Of a stretch of DNA of 64,000 nucleotides, positions 1 to 10,078 are shown in pieces (the stretch's first letter is position 1; the number at the start of each line of letters is the position of its first letter). Location of the stretch: assembly GCF_038502225.1 (NCBI RefSeq), contig NC_091292.1, forward strand, positions 49,694,879 through 49,758,878, read 5' to 3'. A program made the translations under genes and the position numbers. This DNA is from Cherax quadricarinatus. Lineage: Eukaryota > Arthropoda > Malacostraca > Decapoda > Parastacidae. The notes beneath the pieces are model-generated. The model had not been told where the DNA came from. It saw only the letters and a list, made by a program, of their open reading frames with translations, and made no database searches.

Positions 1-1940
1 GACGTACTTATCATTAAACAAGAACTACCTCAAATTCAGAGTATACTGTAAACCTACCAATAAGAATGATACTATTTAGGAATCGTACAGGAGACAAGAA
101 ACTCAGGAAGAACTTAAAGCCATAAATGAAATTCAAAGAAACCCAAAATATTTCTTTCCTTACGCCAAATCTAAGGCAAAAACAACATCCAAGTATTTGA
201 CTACTGCTTAGGCGAAATGGGACTCAGATGACAGCAAAGAAATGAGAGAGATACTAAAGTCCCAGTATGACTCGGTGTTTAGTAAGCTGTTAACTGGAGT
301 AAGAGTCGAAAATCTAAACGAATTTTTTATGACCGAAACTCAAAATTTGGTCCATCCAAATATCTCCGATATTATCCCAACACCAAAAGAATTAAAAAAA
401 AAAAATAAATGACATGTCCATCCACTCAGCCCCATGCCTAGACTCATGGAACCCCATGTTCATCAAGAACTGCAAGAAGTTCCAAAATCACTGAAAACAA
501 CAGACATAGCCACATTCCACAAAGGGGGACTTGAAGCAGTTGCAAAGAAATACAATCCGGTACCACGAACGTCCCATATAAAAATCTTTGAAAGGGTTCT
601 AAGAAGCAAGATTGCCACCCACTTAGATACCCATCAGTTACACAACCCAGGGCAACATGGGCTTGGGCTAGGCTGCTCCTGCTCCTGCTACTGGACCACT
701 ATGACAAGATCTTTGATGCACTGGAGGGCAAACAAAATGCAGATGTAGTATACACAGACTGCGAAGGCCGTTGACAACTGCGACCACTGTGTAATAGTGC
801 ACAAAATGCACGATAAAGGAATAACAGGAAAAGTTGGTAAATGGATCTCTAACTTCCTAACAAATAGAACACAAAGAGTAAACAGTGTAAAGTCTGAGGC
901 GGCTACAGTGAAAAGCTCTGTTCTACAAGGCACAGTACTCGTCCCCATCCTGTTCCTTATCCTCATATCTGACATAGAGACAAAAGCCACAGCACCGTGT
1001 CTTCCTTTGCGGATGACACCTGAAGTTGCATGATGTCATCCATCGAAGACACGACAAGACTCCAAGCGGACATCAACTAAATCTTTACTTGGTTCGTGGA
1101 AAACAATATGAAGTTCAGTGAAGAGAAACTTCAGTTACTCAGGTATGAAAAAATCGAGGAAATTAAAACTATCGGAGTATAAAACAAATTCCAGTCACAC
1201 AGTAGAGCCAAAAACTAATGTGAAGAACCTTGTAGGGGTAATGTCAGATCATCTCACTTTCCAAGATCACAGCATGTATCTAACACATCTGCTACAAAAC
1301 TAGGGATGCCAGTCCCATCATGATTCTCTTCAAATCGCTTGTTCTCTCTAGGTTGGAATATTGCTGTACACTAATGGCCTCTTTCAAGGCAGGCGAAATT
1401 GGTGACCTGGAAAATGTACAGAGAACTTTCACAGCACGCATAAGTACGATACAGCACTTAGATTACTGGAGAAGGTTTAAGTCCCTTTATTTATTCCCAG
1501 GAATGCAGGCAAGAAACATACATGATAATGTACATTTGGAAAATTCTAGAGAGACTAGTCCCAAATTTGCTCACGAAAATCGCTCCATACGAAAGCAAAA
1601 AACTCGGCAGGAGATGCAACATCCCCCAGTGAAAAGCAGGGCGTCACGAGTACACAAAGTACACGAGTACACAGTGAGTATCAGGGGCCCAAGACTGTTC
1701 AACTGCCTCCCAGCATACAGGGCGATTACAAATAGACCCCTGACTGTCTTTAAGAAGGTGCTAGACAGGCACCTAAAGTCAGTTCCTGACCAGCCGGGCT
1801 GTGGTTCGTACGTCGGTTTGCGGGCGGCCAGCAGTAACAGCCTGGTTCATCAGGATCTGATCCACCACTAGGCCTGGTCACAGACTTGGCTGAAAGGGCG
1901 TTGATCCCCGAAACCCTCTCCAGGTATACTTTAGGTACAA
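1..1940 (+). mobile_element. Degenerate non-LTR retrotransposon (LINE), RT and 3' part, copy 1
   Basis: This is the 3' two-thirds of a LINE whose reverse transcriptase is broken by many frameshifts and stops. The endonuclease-to-RT linker reads in pieces at 100-400 (EIQRNPKYFFPYAKSK). RT finger sequence follows at 570-680 (IKIFERVLRSKIATHL, then QHGLGLG), and a palm segment with VVYTD at about 745-780. A FADD-like stretch lies near 1005-1020 (SSFADDT in a shifted frame), and a long thumb and C-terminal stretch at 1320-1871 (RLEYCCTL, RGPRLFNCLP, LKSVPDQPGCGSYVGLRA). The C-terminus matches the minus-strand copy at 2161-3085, which shows both belong to one family. No RNase H domain is visible, so CR1/Jockey-group membership is likely but not proven. 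The element runs off the left edge of the window. It cannot be active. Confidence 0.85.
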
Positions 1941-2160
1941 TGTTCGAACCATGACCAAAGAGCCCAATGATATGTGCACTCATTGGTATGCCTTCACGTT
2001 CCTACAGGATGTGCAGCCTAGAATATCTGGAGGATGTGTTCAACATTAAATATCTTCTGGTCGGTAAAAAATGTTCTCACACATCATCTGGGACTGCAGA
2101 GATCGTACTTACAAATCTATCACTTAACCAAAACCGGACAGAAGACTATTCGTACAGGCC

Positions 2161-3085
2161 ACTCCACATGATACATTACCTGGAGGTTATCCGGTGGATC
2201 AGGGCCTGATCAACCTGGCTGTTACTGCTGGCCGCACGCAGTCCAACATACGAGCCACAGCCCGGCTGATCCGGCACTGACTTTAGGTATCTGTCCAGCT
2301 CTCTCTTGAAGGCAGCCAGGGGTTTATTGACAATTCCCCTAATGCTTGATGGGAGGCTGTTGAACAGTCTTGGGCCCCGGACACTTATGGTGTTTTCCCT
2401 TAGTGTACCAATGGCGCCCCTACTTTTAATTGGGGGCATTTTGCACCGCCTGCCCAGTCTTTTGCTTTCGTAGGGAGTGATTTCTGTGTGCAGATTTGGG
2501 ACCATTCCTTCCAGGATTTTCCAAGTGTAGATTATGATATATCTCTCCCTCCTGCGTTCCAACGAGTACAAGTCAAGTGCTTCCAAGCGTTCCCAGTAGT
2601 TAAGGTGCTTGACAGGATCTCTGTACACTCTCTAGATCTGCAATTTCACCTGCTTTGAATGGAGATGTTAATGTACAGCAATATTCCAGCCTAGAGAGAA
2701 CAAGTGATTTGAAAAGGATCATCATTGGCTTGGCATCTCTCGTTTTGAACGTTCTCATTATCCATCCTATCATTTTCATTGCACTTGCGATCGTGGCACT
2801 GTTGTTATCCTTGAAAGTGAGATCCTCAGACATTACTACTCCCAGGTCCCTTACATTATTTTTCCGCTCTATTGTATGGCCAGAGTCTGTAGTATACTCT
2901 GTTCTAGTTATTATCTCCTCCAGTTTTCCGTAACGGAGTAGTTGGAATTTGTCCTCATTGAACATCATATTGTTTACCGTTGCCCACTGGAAAACTGTTC
3001 ATATCTTCTTGGAGGTTAACCGCGTCCTCAGCAGATGGCAGCCTCATGCAGATCCTAGTGTCATCCGCAAAGGATGATACGGTTA
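2161..3085 (-). mobile_element. Degenerate LINE, copy 2, same family, inverted relative to copy 1
   Basis: Read on the minus strand, this starts inside the RT palm with SSFADDTRICMRLPSAED (about 3080-3030). It continues through NNVRDLGVVMSEDLTF and LVLSRLEYCCTL (2968-2600), a frameshift, and then KHLNYWERLEALDLYSLERR to VPDQPGCGSYVGLRAASSN (2628-2176). The last segment is nearly the same protein as the end of copy 1, so the two copies lie tail to tail about 220 bp apart. The copy is 5'-truncated just upstream of the catalytic FADD motif, as expected from incomplete reverse transcription. The 220 bp between the copies (1941-2160) has no recognisable content. Confidence 0.85.
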
Positions 3086-3640
3086 AAACCCACTCTCGAC
3101 ATAAGCACCATAGTTATTGCCCCATCAAAGACTTAACAAGGCAAGGAAAAGCTACCACGAGGACTACAACAGTGCAAGTATCAACATCATTCCATGTTTC
3201 GATTATGATCAGAAATACACAGGAAAGACTTATTGTAGCCTGCAGATCAGGTTGCAAGAACACCAGTGTTACTGAAGACTCGCGTGAATATCGCCTGGAT
3301 GATACTTAAGAACCAGACCGCACACCTGATGTCTGGAAGGACTCCCAGATGGTCATAAAAGAAATACGCAATACACGACACAAATGCCTGTAACCTGCTC
3401 TGATCTGTACACAAAATAATATCCAACAGAATCAAATAGCTTATTGTTAAAACAAAAAAAAAACTGTAACCCAACTCGGAGACCTCACTGACCCGGCCAC
3501 TCGCCTAACTATGCTTAAATGAACTTGCTTGTTGTGCATCCCTGTCTATTGACTGAAGAAGTCTGTCCACAGGAAAAATGCAGTTGTGTCTCTTTCAGCA
3601 AATGTCGGTTTTTGCGTCATTTGTATCGAAGTAAATTTAT
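3086..3640. other. Unassigned sequence
   Basis: This 555-bp stretch has no convincing open reading frame, repeat or RNA signature. It contains a short A-run near 3458. It separates a 5'-truncated LINE from the terminal part of a Penelope-like element, so it is probably old, unrecognisable repeat or host DNA. Confidence 0.4.
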
Positions 3641-3950
3641 TAGATAAATGGACACATGTGCAACTAATGCGACATTTTATTGTGGCAACATTTCGCTCTC
3701 TAGGAGCTTTGTCAAGCCGTTACAAACAATACAAAGACACAGGGGATTACATATAGGTATTAGAGCGAGATGCAAAGCATAATCGTAGTAGTAATACTAA
3801 TAGCAGTAGTACTTGTGGTGGTGGTAGTAGTAGTAGTAGTATAAACATTGGTAATAAATACCGACAAGTTGTTTAAAAAGACACGTAAGCAAACGCTATG
3901 ACATATTAGAAAACGTTTTGGTTCTGGGACCTTGATCACTTCTAACATAC
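3641..3950 (-). mobile_element. Penelope-like element (PLE family 1), 3' terminal part
   Basis: Read on the minus strand, this is the downstream end of the PLE whose coding part lies at 5894-7496; the two were separated by the LINE insertion at 3951-5893. It holds the 3' untranslated sequence, an internal tract of ACT/ACC trinucleotides (3783-3840), and a conserved terminal block at about 3735-3640. That block has GGCTTGACAAAGCTC, a short stem, GAAATGTTGCC, AATAAA and GTTGCACATGTGTCC. The same block closes the plus-strand PLE at 9060-9125. The block resembles the terminal repeats at 10079 and 21418-22348 and has a hammerhead-like layout. Confidence 0.8.
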
Positions 3951-4119
3951 ATGTATGTATGTATAATGTTCGCCAAGACCTGGGTCCTGGCACGGGTCTT
4001 AATCTTGAGATGACCCGTCTCTGGCTCCTGAAGGAGAATTGATTCTTCACTGTTGCAGCATATGCTGCTCAAGCACTGTTCCGGACAGTTCAGCTAGTGT
4101 GCCTCATAAGCGACTGAGG

Positions 4120-5842
4120 TTACTCCATCTCAGCTGTTTCCTGAGCTGTGGACTGGGCTCTGTCCGCTCTGATAATCTGCAGATTCATGGCATCCACTGT
4201 TTCCTGCTCTGTCAGTAAGTACACCCTCAGGAGTGTGCTGACCATCTGCCGGAACATGCTCTGTTGTTCCGTGGAGGTGACTGTTTTGCAGATGATATCC
4301 GTGAATGCCTTGATGAGTGTTAAGAGATCCTCTCTGTTGAGGGCCTGCGTTGTCGGTGGGTTCGAAGCAGTGGATATTATCTAGGCTGTTGTAATCTGTG
4401 GGGACTGCTGAGGGTTGTATTTCTTCACTGTGCACACCGTGGCCTGTTGCTGTATGCCAAGTTGTGCACCTGGTATCTGCTGGTTAGGTGCAGGCACAGC
4501 CTGCATAGTGGCTGTGCCTGGCAAGGAGGCCGGTGGGGGCTCGTGTAGTGCCGTCTGCTGATTGCGTTGTCCAGATGTTTCCTGTTAGCGCCTCTTGTTC
4601 CTCATGTTTTTGTTTCTTCGTTGCGGTAGTGGGGGAGGATGCTCCTGTTCATGACGTCTGGTTGAGTCTTCAAGGGTCGGAAATTCCTGGGCATTGAGTT
4701 GAGTTGCTTGATGAGAGTTCTGCAGTATGGCAGGATTCTCTGCACCCATCGTCTGCTGAGGGTGATGCTCTGCCGTAGCCTGCTGTCTCATCGTTGGCGT
4801 CTTCTAGGCCTCACGAATTCTAGTGAGCCTCTCAGGGCATCGAGGGTTCCAGGCATGGTGTTTCTGCATGCAATTCGGGCATCGTGGAGTGGGTGGCGAT
4901 GCATTCTTCAGCTTGGTGATGTATTCCTCGGTAGGGTGGGTCTGGCTGCAGACACCGCAGATTACTCTGTTCGGACAGAGTGCACCCAGGTGTCCGTAAC
5001 GCTGGCACTTGAAACAGCGAACTGGTTCTGAAGGTCCTGACATCGTACCTGCCCCAAGAACCAAGGTCCAGCTGGGATGGCAGCGGTCCTACATGCTGAA
5101 TGAGGACCTGCCGGTTTTGCCTTGAGACGCTGAGCTGACACGACACTGGGGTGAGCTGCTACTGCCTCGATGGGCATCATCATCGGGTATCGCATCACTA
5201 CACCCTTGGTGATCTTCTGCCGAGAGTCCAGTTCCTCCAGGGTGAATGAGAGATCTGTCTCCATGCCGATTTTGCCTTGAGACGCTGAGCTGACACGACA
5301 CTGGGGTGAGCTGCTACTGCCTCGATGGGCATCATCATCGGGTATCGCATCACTACACCCTTGGTGATCTGCCGAGAGTCCAGTTCCTCCAGGGTGAATG
5401 AGAGATCTGTCTCCATGACTTTCTTCAAGGTGATATGCATTTCCCTGTTGATGGGAGTCAGTATTGGTTCTCCCCTCAGGTTGAACCGTATCTTGAACCT
5501 CAGTTTGTGCCGTGTTTCCAGATGTGTAACCACGCCATAGTGGGTTTTGTGTTCTACATAAGCCTTTACCTTGAATCTGGAAGGTGATTTGAGCTGGTTT
5601 ACCTGCTCCTTGGAGGGACGGCGTGTCTTACTGTTCACATTGATCCACCCTTCCGTATTCTCTGGCTGCATGGTTAGGCTTGTCAGATCTGGAGACTTTT
5701 CCTCTGATGACACGGAGCGGTCTCGCAACTTCTTCGCTAGGATTGCGCCCCACATTTCTAAATCCGAGTCGTCCATTTCTAAATCAGAGTCATCCGTCAT
5801 GTCCCTGGAACATCGTGACCTTTTCCTTTCGGCAGAAGCCAT
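4120..5842 (-). pseudogene. LINE ORF1 (gag-like) with CCHC zinc knuckles, frameshifted
   Basis: The start is the ATG at 5842 (MASAERKRSRC), about 50 nt inside the element's 5' end, although the frame stays open further upstream into the host PLE. The N-terminal third is acidic and low in complexity (two DDSDLEM repeats) and is followed by a basic, probably RNA-binding domain. Three knuckles lie at about 5015-4840: CFKCQRYGHLGALC (C-x2-C-x4-H-x4-C), a decayed second one starting CGVCSQTHPTEE, and CPNCMQKHHAWNPRC. The C-terminus (about 4370-4125) has a short helical segment, ALNREDLLTLIKAF. Three-knuckle ORF1 proteins are typical of Jockey- and I-group LINEs and package element RNA. A tandem duplication at 5115-5417 and several frameshifts and stops break the frame. 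Confidence 0.75.
5115..5417. repeat. Tandem duplication inside LINE ORF1 (two units of about 150 bp)
   Basis: Unit 1 (5115-5265) and unit 2 (5270-5417) are almost identical apart from a 3-bp difference, GATCTTCTGCC against GATCTGCC. On the minus strand both encode METDLSFTLEELDSRQ followed by ITKGVVMRYPMMMP. The duplication repeats about 50 residues of ORF1. Four extra bases separate the units, so the reading frame changes across the junction. The high identity suggests a recent event. Confidence 0.9.
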
Positions 5843-6072
5843 ATGTCTGTCCACGTGGTGCTGGACTGTGATGGTGAACAATACGTTTGTACTTTCTAAC
5901 ATACAGAGGTAGAAAGACATTATATATAGGCGGAGAGTGAAGTGTGAGTGACACATGGTGACCTGAAGAATGCCATGTTGGGATGAAGACGGGTAGACGA
6001 TGAGATCATGTGACTACTGTGTTGTTGGGTTGGTGGTGCTTAGCCTGCTTGAGTATCATGTATGCTAATGTT

Positions 6073-6372
6073 TTAGAAATTTTTGTGGTTTCCAGTGTTA
6101 CGTTCTATTGTGACGGCGATTAGTGAGGCTTCTAGGCACCGTCGGCGTCTGAGGTCTGGTTCGGTGAGAACGAGTAGTGCCTTATCCCAGTTCATCAGAT
6201 TCCCCGTGGAGTCTCTGTGGAGGACACAGGCGTACCTTAAATCGTCTCTGTTACAGGCACTTCGAGGCTCGTTCAGGCGAACCACAAAGTCTCTTCCTGT
6301 CTTTCCTACATATTTCTTGGGACAGAATCCACAGGGGATGGTGTATACGCCTGCTGTGCAAGTTAGAGGTGT
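6073..6372 (-). pseudogene. PLE GIY-YIG endonuclease domain
   Basis: On the minus strand the domain begins AGVYTIPCGFCPKKYVGKTGR, holding the GIY-like (GVY) and YIG-like (YVG) elements that form its central sheet. It continues with FVVRLNEPRSA and a C-terminal RRRRCLEASLIA segment ending at 6073. In PLEs this nuclease nicks target DNA to prime reverse transcription. The domain is intact in its own frame but out of frame with the RT, which stops at 6409. Confidence 0.85.
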
Positions 6373-6408
6373 GGGGCTGCGTTCGTAGTGAGGTCTTTGA
6401 TAATGTGT

Positions 6409-7490
6409 TTATGGTGGAAACATTGATGTTACTCTCAGCAAGTGCCCAGCGAGTATTTGTGGGAGTTTGTTGAGGATAGCTTGTGCCTTGAGTCTGCAAT
6501 CTCTGATGAAGAAAGGTGGAAGCTGAAGACGTGTAAACGCTTGTGTTATGTAAATACATTCTTGTTCAAGAAAACAAGGGCTGGAGATGCGAAGAGCTCT
6601 CAAGAAGAAGCCAGTGAGGACTCCTCTTTTAGTGCGGGTGTCTTGGTGTGAACAGAAGTGTATAAGATCGTCCTTGTTGGTAGGTTTTCTATACACTTTG
6701 AAGAGAAGTTTGTCACTGTCGGGAGATCTGCACGGGAGGATGTCGAGTAAAGGAAGTTTGCCATCCTTTTCGAGTTCAAGTGTAAACTTTACTGATGATT
6801 CGGCTGCATTGATCTTGTTGAGAAGGGCCTGGATATTGAGACGTTTCGGATAGAAAGCCAATATAGTATCATCAACGTATCTTAACCAGGTAACGGTGTT
6901 GGGAATGAGGGTGCTGAATTTCTCTGTCTCTAGGTTTTCCATGAAGAGGTTGGCAAGCACAGCACTGAGCGGGCTGCCTATTGCCATCCCAAAGCACTGT
7001 TTGTAACAGTTGTCCTGATATTTGAAGAAGTTGAAATTAACACAAAGACCCACTAGACTGATGAAATCTAGAAGAGGTAAAGGTAGGTCGTGGTTTTCAG
7101 TGAGCCTCTCTCAGATTGTTGATTGCAGCGTCAGTAGGAACGTTGGTAAAGAGGGCTGTGACATCGAAGGAAGCCATGCTTTTGTTTTTAACATTTAGGT
7201 TGGAAATTCGAGAGAGAAGGTCACCTGAGTGTTTGAGGTGGGCTTGACTGATGGTGCCCAGAAGTGCTGAAAGGTATTTGGCAAGGTGGCCGGCTAGTCT
7301 GTGTGGTGCACTCCCCATGCCCGAAGTGATAGACAGGACGTAGTGGGATGCCAGGCTTGCGTGTCTTAGGAAGGCCATACAGGCGTGCTGGTTTCGGTTA
7401 ACCTGGTAAAAGTTTAAGTAGTTTTTTGCCTTGTTCTGATTTTTGTAAGATGCTACGAGCCTTTTGAAGAAAAGTCTGGGTACTTTGAAG
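6409..7490 (-). pseudogene. PLE reverse transcriptase, frameshifted
   Basis: Two open segments (7378-7097 and 7053-6409) in different frames make up one RT. The upstream piece has LPKTRKPGIPLRP-type finger sequence just before 7378 and motif A, MASFDVTALFTNVP, with its metal-binding aspartate. The downstream piece has CFGMAIGSPLSAVLANL (motif B region) and WLRYVDDTILAF (motif C) with both catalytic aspartates. It continues into the thumb (KLPLLDI, FKVYRKPTNKDDLIH). FDVTALFTNVP and RYVDDT are characteristic of Penelope-like RTs. The N-terminus is missing because of 5' truncation. Confidence 0.9.
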
Positions 7491-7536
7491 TAGCACTAAT
7501 TCTGATACAGGATGGTATGTGTTGGCATCACTATTA

Positions 7537-8018
7537 GCGGGCACTTGCTAATAGTAACATTAATGTTTCCACCATAAACACATAATCTATCAAAGACCTC
7601 ACTGCTTGCACAGCAGGCGTCTACACCATCCCCTGTGGATTCTGTCCCAAGAAATATGTAGGCAAGACAGGTTCCACGGGGCATTTGATGAACTGGGATA
7701 AGGCACAACTCGTTCTCACCGAGCCAGACGCCGACGGTGCCTAGAAGCCTCACTAATCGCCGTCACCGACACAACAGAACGTAACACTGGAAACCACAGA
7801 ATTTCTAAAACATTAGAATACATGATACTCAAGCAGGCTAAGCACCACCAACAACACAGGAGTCACATGATCTCATCGTCTACCCTTCCTCATCCCAACA
7901 TGGCATTCTTCAGGTCACCATGTGTCACTCACACTTCACTCTCCGCCTATATATAAAGTCTTTCTACCTCTCTATGTTAGAAGTGATCAAGGTCCCAGCT
8001 TACGTGTCTTTCTAAACC
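7537..8018 (+). mobile_element. PLE family 1, second partial copy (GIY-YIG and 3' UTR)
   Basis: The plus strand from about 7537 repeats the end of the RT and the GIY-YIG domain of the neighbouring minus-strand PLE. AGVYTIPCGFCPKKYVGKTG is encoded at about 7616-7675. A deletion then removes the middle of the nuclease, jumping to GHLMNWDKAQLVLTEPD-like sequence. The 3' UTR follows the other copy closely to about 8018 and is then interrupted by a second PLE (8019-8975). Its terminal part resumes at 8976-9125. It is head to head with the copy at 5894-7496. Confidence 0.8.
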
Positions 8019-8975
8019 AAGTAGTAGTAGTACCAGTGGTGGTAGTAGTAGTTGTACTTATGGCGGTGATAGTAGTAGTTGTAGTACTTGTGGTAATAAT
8101 AATAATAATAGTAGTAGTAGTAGAAGGAGCAGCAGCAGCAGCAATGTGATGGCGGTGTTTATTGTTTTGGGGAGGATTCTTGCTGATACTTCAGAGATGA
8201 TGAAGCTGCCTTTATTGTGTTTGTGTTAGAAATAGTCATTAATGATGATTCAAGGCATTTAAGTCTGCGGAAATTCGGTTCTTTGATCACTAGGCAGGCT
8301 TTCTATTAGTAAGGTAGGACTTGATGAATTCAAGTGCATGGCCTCTTATACCGTAATGATCAAGATTGAGGAGTAGGATGCTGTGATCTGCTGTATCAAA
8401 AGCTTTCTTAAAGTCAATAAAAAGTCCAAGTGGGTATTCATTGTTTTCCAGTGCTGTGTAAAGTAGGTCTAGCATTTTTATTATTGCATCATTTGTGCTT
8501 TTGTTTCCCCTGAAGTCAAACTGGCAGCGGTTGAGGATGCTTTGTGATGTTATGAAGGAGTATAACCTTTTTTGTATGAGCTGAATTCTGGTGGCGTTCG
8601 CAGGCGTTATTCAAGTTATCGTTCCTGCATGCATTGTGTTCATTGAGATGTGTTTCGAGGTTTCTTGCTGTTTCACCTGCGCATATTCTGTCACATTCTC
8701 TACAGGATACAGTATAAATCCCTGCATTGACTGGTTCAAGGTGCTTGAATTTTACCCTAGTTAGATCTTTTATAGAGGTGCTGGTTGCGATGGTGTTACT
8801 TTGTGTGAGTGCTTTAGAGATGCACAGTGCAACCTGGTTGTTGGGAAGAATTATAACTTTGTTAGGAGTGGTGTTGGTGCGTGGAGAATTGATGATCTAA
8901 AAGAGCTCTTTTCTTGCAGTCTTTGTTGAAAAAGGGAAGGAAATGTAGACGAGTGAAGGTTTGGTGTATGTAGAG
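8019..8975 (-). mobile_element. PLE family 2 fragment with GIY-YIG domain, nested in PLE family 1
   Basis: Read on the minus strand, this is a different PLE. RT-tail sequence near 8880 (NKVIILPNNQVALCISKAL) leads to KFKHLEPVNAGIYTVSCREC (about 8760-8695), a GIY motif with paired cysteines. Then come GETARNLETHLNEH and, after a LINE fragment (8298-8567), the domain end NFRRLKCLESSLMTIS (about 8275-8225). It closes in a trinucleotide-rich tract (8019-8150) that abuts the equivalent tract of the plus-strand PLE. The flanking family 1 sequence resumes at 8976, so family 2 inserted into family 1. Confidence 0.7.
8298..8567 (-). mobile_element. LINE RT fragment inserted in PLE family 2
   Basis: The minus strand encodes MLDLLYTALENNEYPLGLF followed by IDFKKAFDTADHSILL (RT motif A). 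It is almost the same protein as at 15680-15370 in the larger minus-strand LINE. The fragment interrupts the GIY-YIG domain of the surrounding PLE, so it is a third nesting level. Only about 270 bp is present, truncated at both ends, which is unusual for a LINE and suggests capture or deletion rather than simple 5' truncation. Confidence 0.75.
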
Positions 8976-9125
8976 TTGCTACTAGTATTATTACTACGAT
9001 TGTATTATGTCTTGCACCTCACTATAATATCTATATATGCAATCTGTGTTCCTGTATTGTTTGTGATGGCTTGACAAGCTCCTGGAGAGCCAAACATTGC
9101 CACAATAAAATGTCGCAGTGTATTG
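8976..9125 (+). mobile_element. PLE family 1 3' terminus (continuation of 7537-8018)
   Basis: This resumes the plus-strand PLE after the nested family 2 insertion. It has ACTAGTATTATTACTACGATTG, matching the minus-strand copy near 3785, and ends with the conserved block GATGGCTTGACAAGCTCC, a stem, AACATTGCC, AATAAA and TGTCGCAGTG. The AATAAA at about 9105 could act as the polyadenylation signal. Confidence 0.75.
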
Positions 9126-9530
9126 TCGAGACGATTTCTGTAGAAAAGGGAATAATGTTTGTTTTTACAAGTACATGATACAACTTATACAGACCTAGCT
9201 GACTTCAGTGATATACTATATAGAAAGCCTCGTGTTTTGCAGAGCATTTCGTGCAATTTAGGTTAATTTTGTCCCAGGATGCGACCCCACACCAGTCGGC
9301 TAACACCCAAGTACCTACTTGCTGCTGCTATATGAACGGAGACAACAGGTGTCTTAAGGAAACACATCCTAATGTGTCCACCCGTACCGGGGATCGAACC
9401 ACGGACCTCAGTGTGTGAGCTGAATGTGCTACAAATCGATTTACGGGAAACCGGTTTGCTGCATAACCCTGTATAACTTTTGAGCTGAGTGTGCTACCAA
9501 CTGAGCTACGAGACACCAGTGTGCTGCATA
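9126..9530 (-). mobile_element. tRNA-derived SINE with duplicated head
   Basis: On the minus strand a pol III A box, TAGCTCAGTTGGTAG (9508-9494), and a B box, GGTTCGATCCC (9400-9390), mark a tRNA-like head. A body follows that matches the SINE at 41356-41653: GACACCTGTTGTCTCC-like sequence, GGTGTGGGGTCGCATCC, and a CTATATAGTATATC tail region. The A-to-B spacing is about 95 nt because the segment between the boxes was duplicated: 9419-9480 and 9482-9545 both read GCTGARTGTGCTAC followed by CTGCATARCCCTGTATAACTT. An ordinary tRNA gene is excluded by the lack of acceptor-stem pairing and by the attached body. Confidence 0.75.
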
Positions 9531-9737
9531 GCCCTGTATAACTTGTTGCTCGTCTCTGGAACCGACAGAACCTACCACTTTGTAGGGATGTTGGCCATAT
9601 AGTCACCGTGAGACAACTCAAAATAGCTGCATCTGCTCGTTTATTTTCTGGGATCTAGTTATGTTCCCGTCACCAACAAAACTGCATGTCTTTAAATATC
9701 CTTTATCTTTTTTATTATTGCATTTTAATATTTACTA

Positions 9738-10078
9738 AAGTATAATAATAATAATACTTTATTTCGGCATAATATATGTTTGTACAAAGGAATATAATAT
9801 TTTGGTGTACATGCCTAAAGCCCTTCATATGCAAAGCATTTTGGGCAGACTTAAAACTAACTTAAAATTAATAAGGCAATAACAGTACATATGGTCATTA
9901 GGTGAGTTACAATGAATACAAGAGAATTGAATATTATATTAGGTCATGCTATACGGCTTTAATAAGTTTTGTAGGGAAGAATTACACTTTTGATTATTAA
10001 CATTAGGTGGACACAAGAGTGATTAACATTTGAGATGGATACAGATATTGACAGTAAGTATATATTGATTATAATGTG
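9738..10078 (-). mobile_element. 3' UTR of the minus-strand LINE at 14591-16510
   Basis: Read on the minus strand, the sequence ends in CCGAAATAAAGTATTATTATT, a polyadenylation-like AATAAA followed by an ATT-repeat tail, as expected for a LINE 3' end. It is AT-rich and non-coding. Its assignment to the LINE at 14591-16510 rests on orientation and order, with the C-terminal coding piece at 10214-10455 between them once the two insertions are removed. Confidence 0.55.

Larger units (their letters stand above)
3951..5893 (-). mobile_element. ORF1-only LINE derivative inserted into a PLE
   Basis: A 1,943-bp insertion is bounded by perfect 11-bp direct repeats, TTCTAACATAC at 3940-3950 and 5894-5904. 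The repeats and the continuity of PLE sequence on either side define both ends exactly. On the minus strand the element has a leader of about 50 nt, a long ORF1 (5842 to about 4120) and about 170 nt of 3' UTR ending in a short ATACAT microsatellite. There is no endonuclease or RT anywhere in it. This resembles mammalian HAL1 elements, which are LINEs lacking ORF2, mobilised by enzymes supplied in trans. It could instead be a single copy that lost ORF2 during integration. The TSDs argue for ordinary target-primed integration after the PLE was in place. Confidence 0.8.
5894..7496 (-). mobile_element. Penelope-like element (PLE family 1), RT and GIY-YIG part
   Basis: This minus-strand PLE runs from a 5' truncation at about 7496 to the insertion point at 5894, and its remaining 3' end is at 3641-3950. 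It encodes a PLE-type RT followed by a C-terminal GIY-YIG endonuclease, then 3' UTR (about 6070-5905). PLEs are a retroelement class distinct from LINEs, and the RT-GIY-YIG order defines the endonuclease-bearing group. A second partial copy lies head to head on the plus strand from 7537, leaving only 40 bp between them. Frameshifts near 7080 and 6410 inactivate it. Confidence 0.9.

Noticed and set aside
9390..9508. A tRNA gene (A and B boxes on the minus strand)
   Set aside because: The boxes are too far apart, there is no acceptor-stem pairing, and a SINE body shared with 41356-41653 follows.
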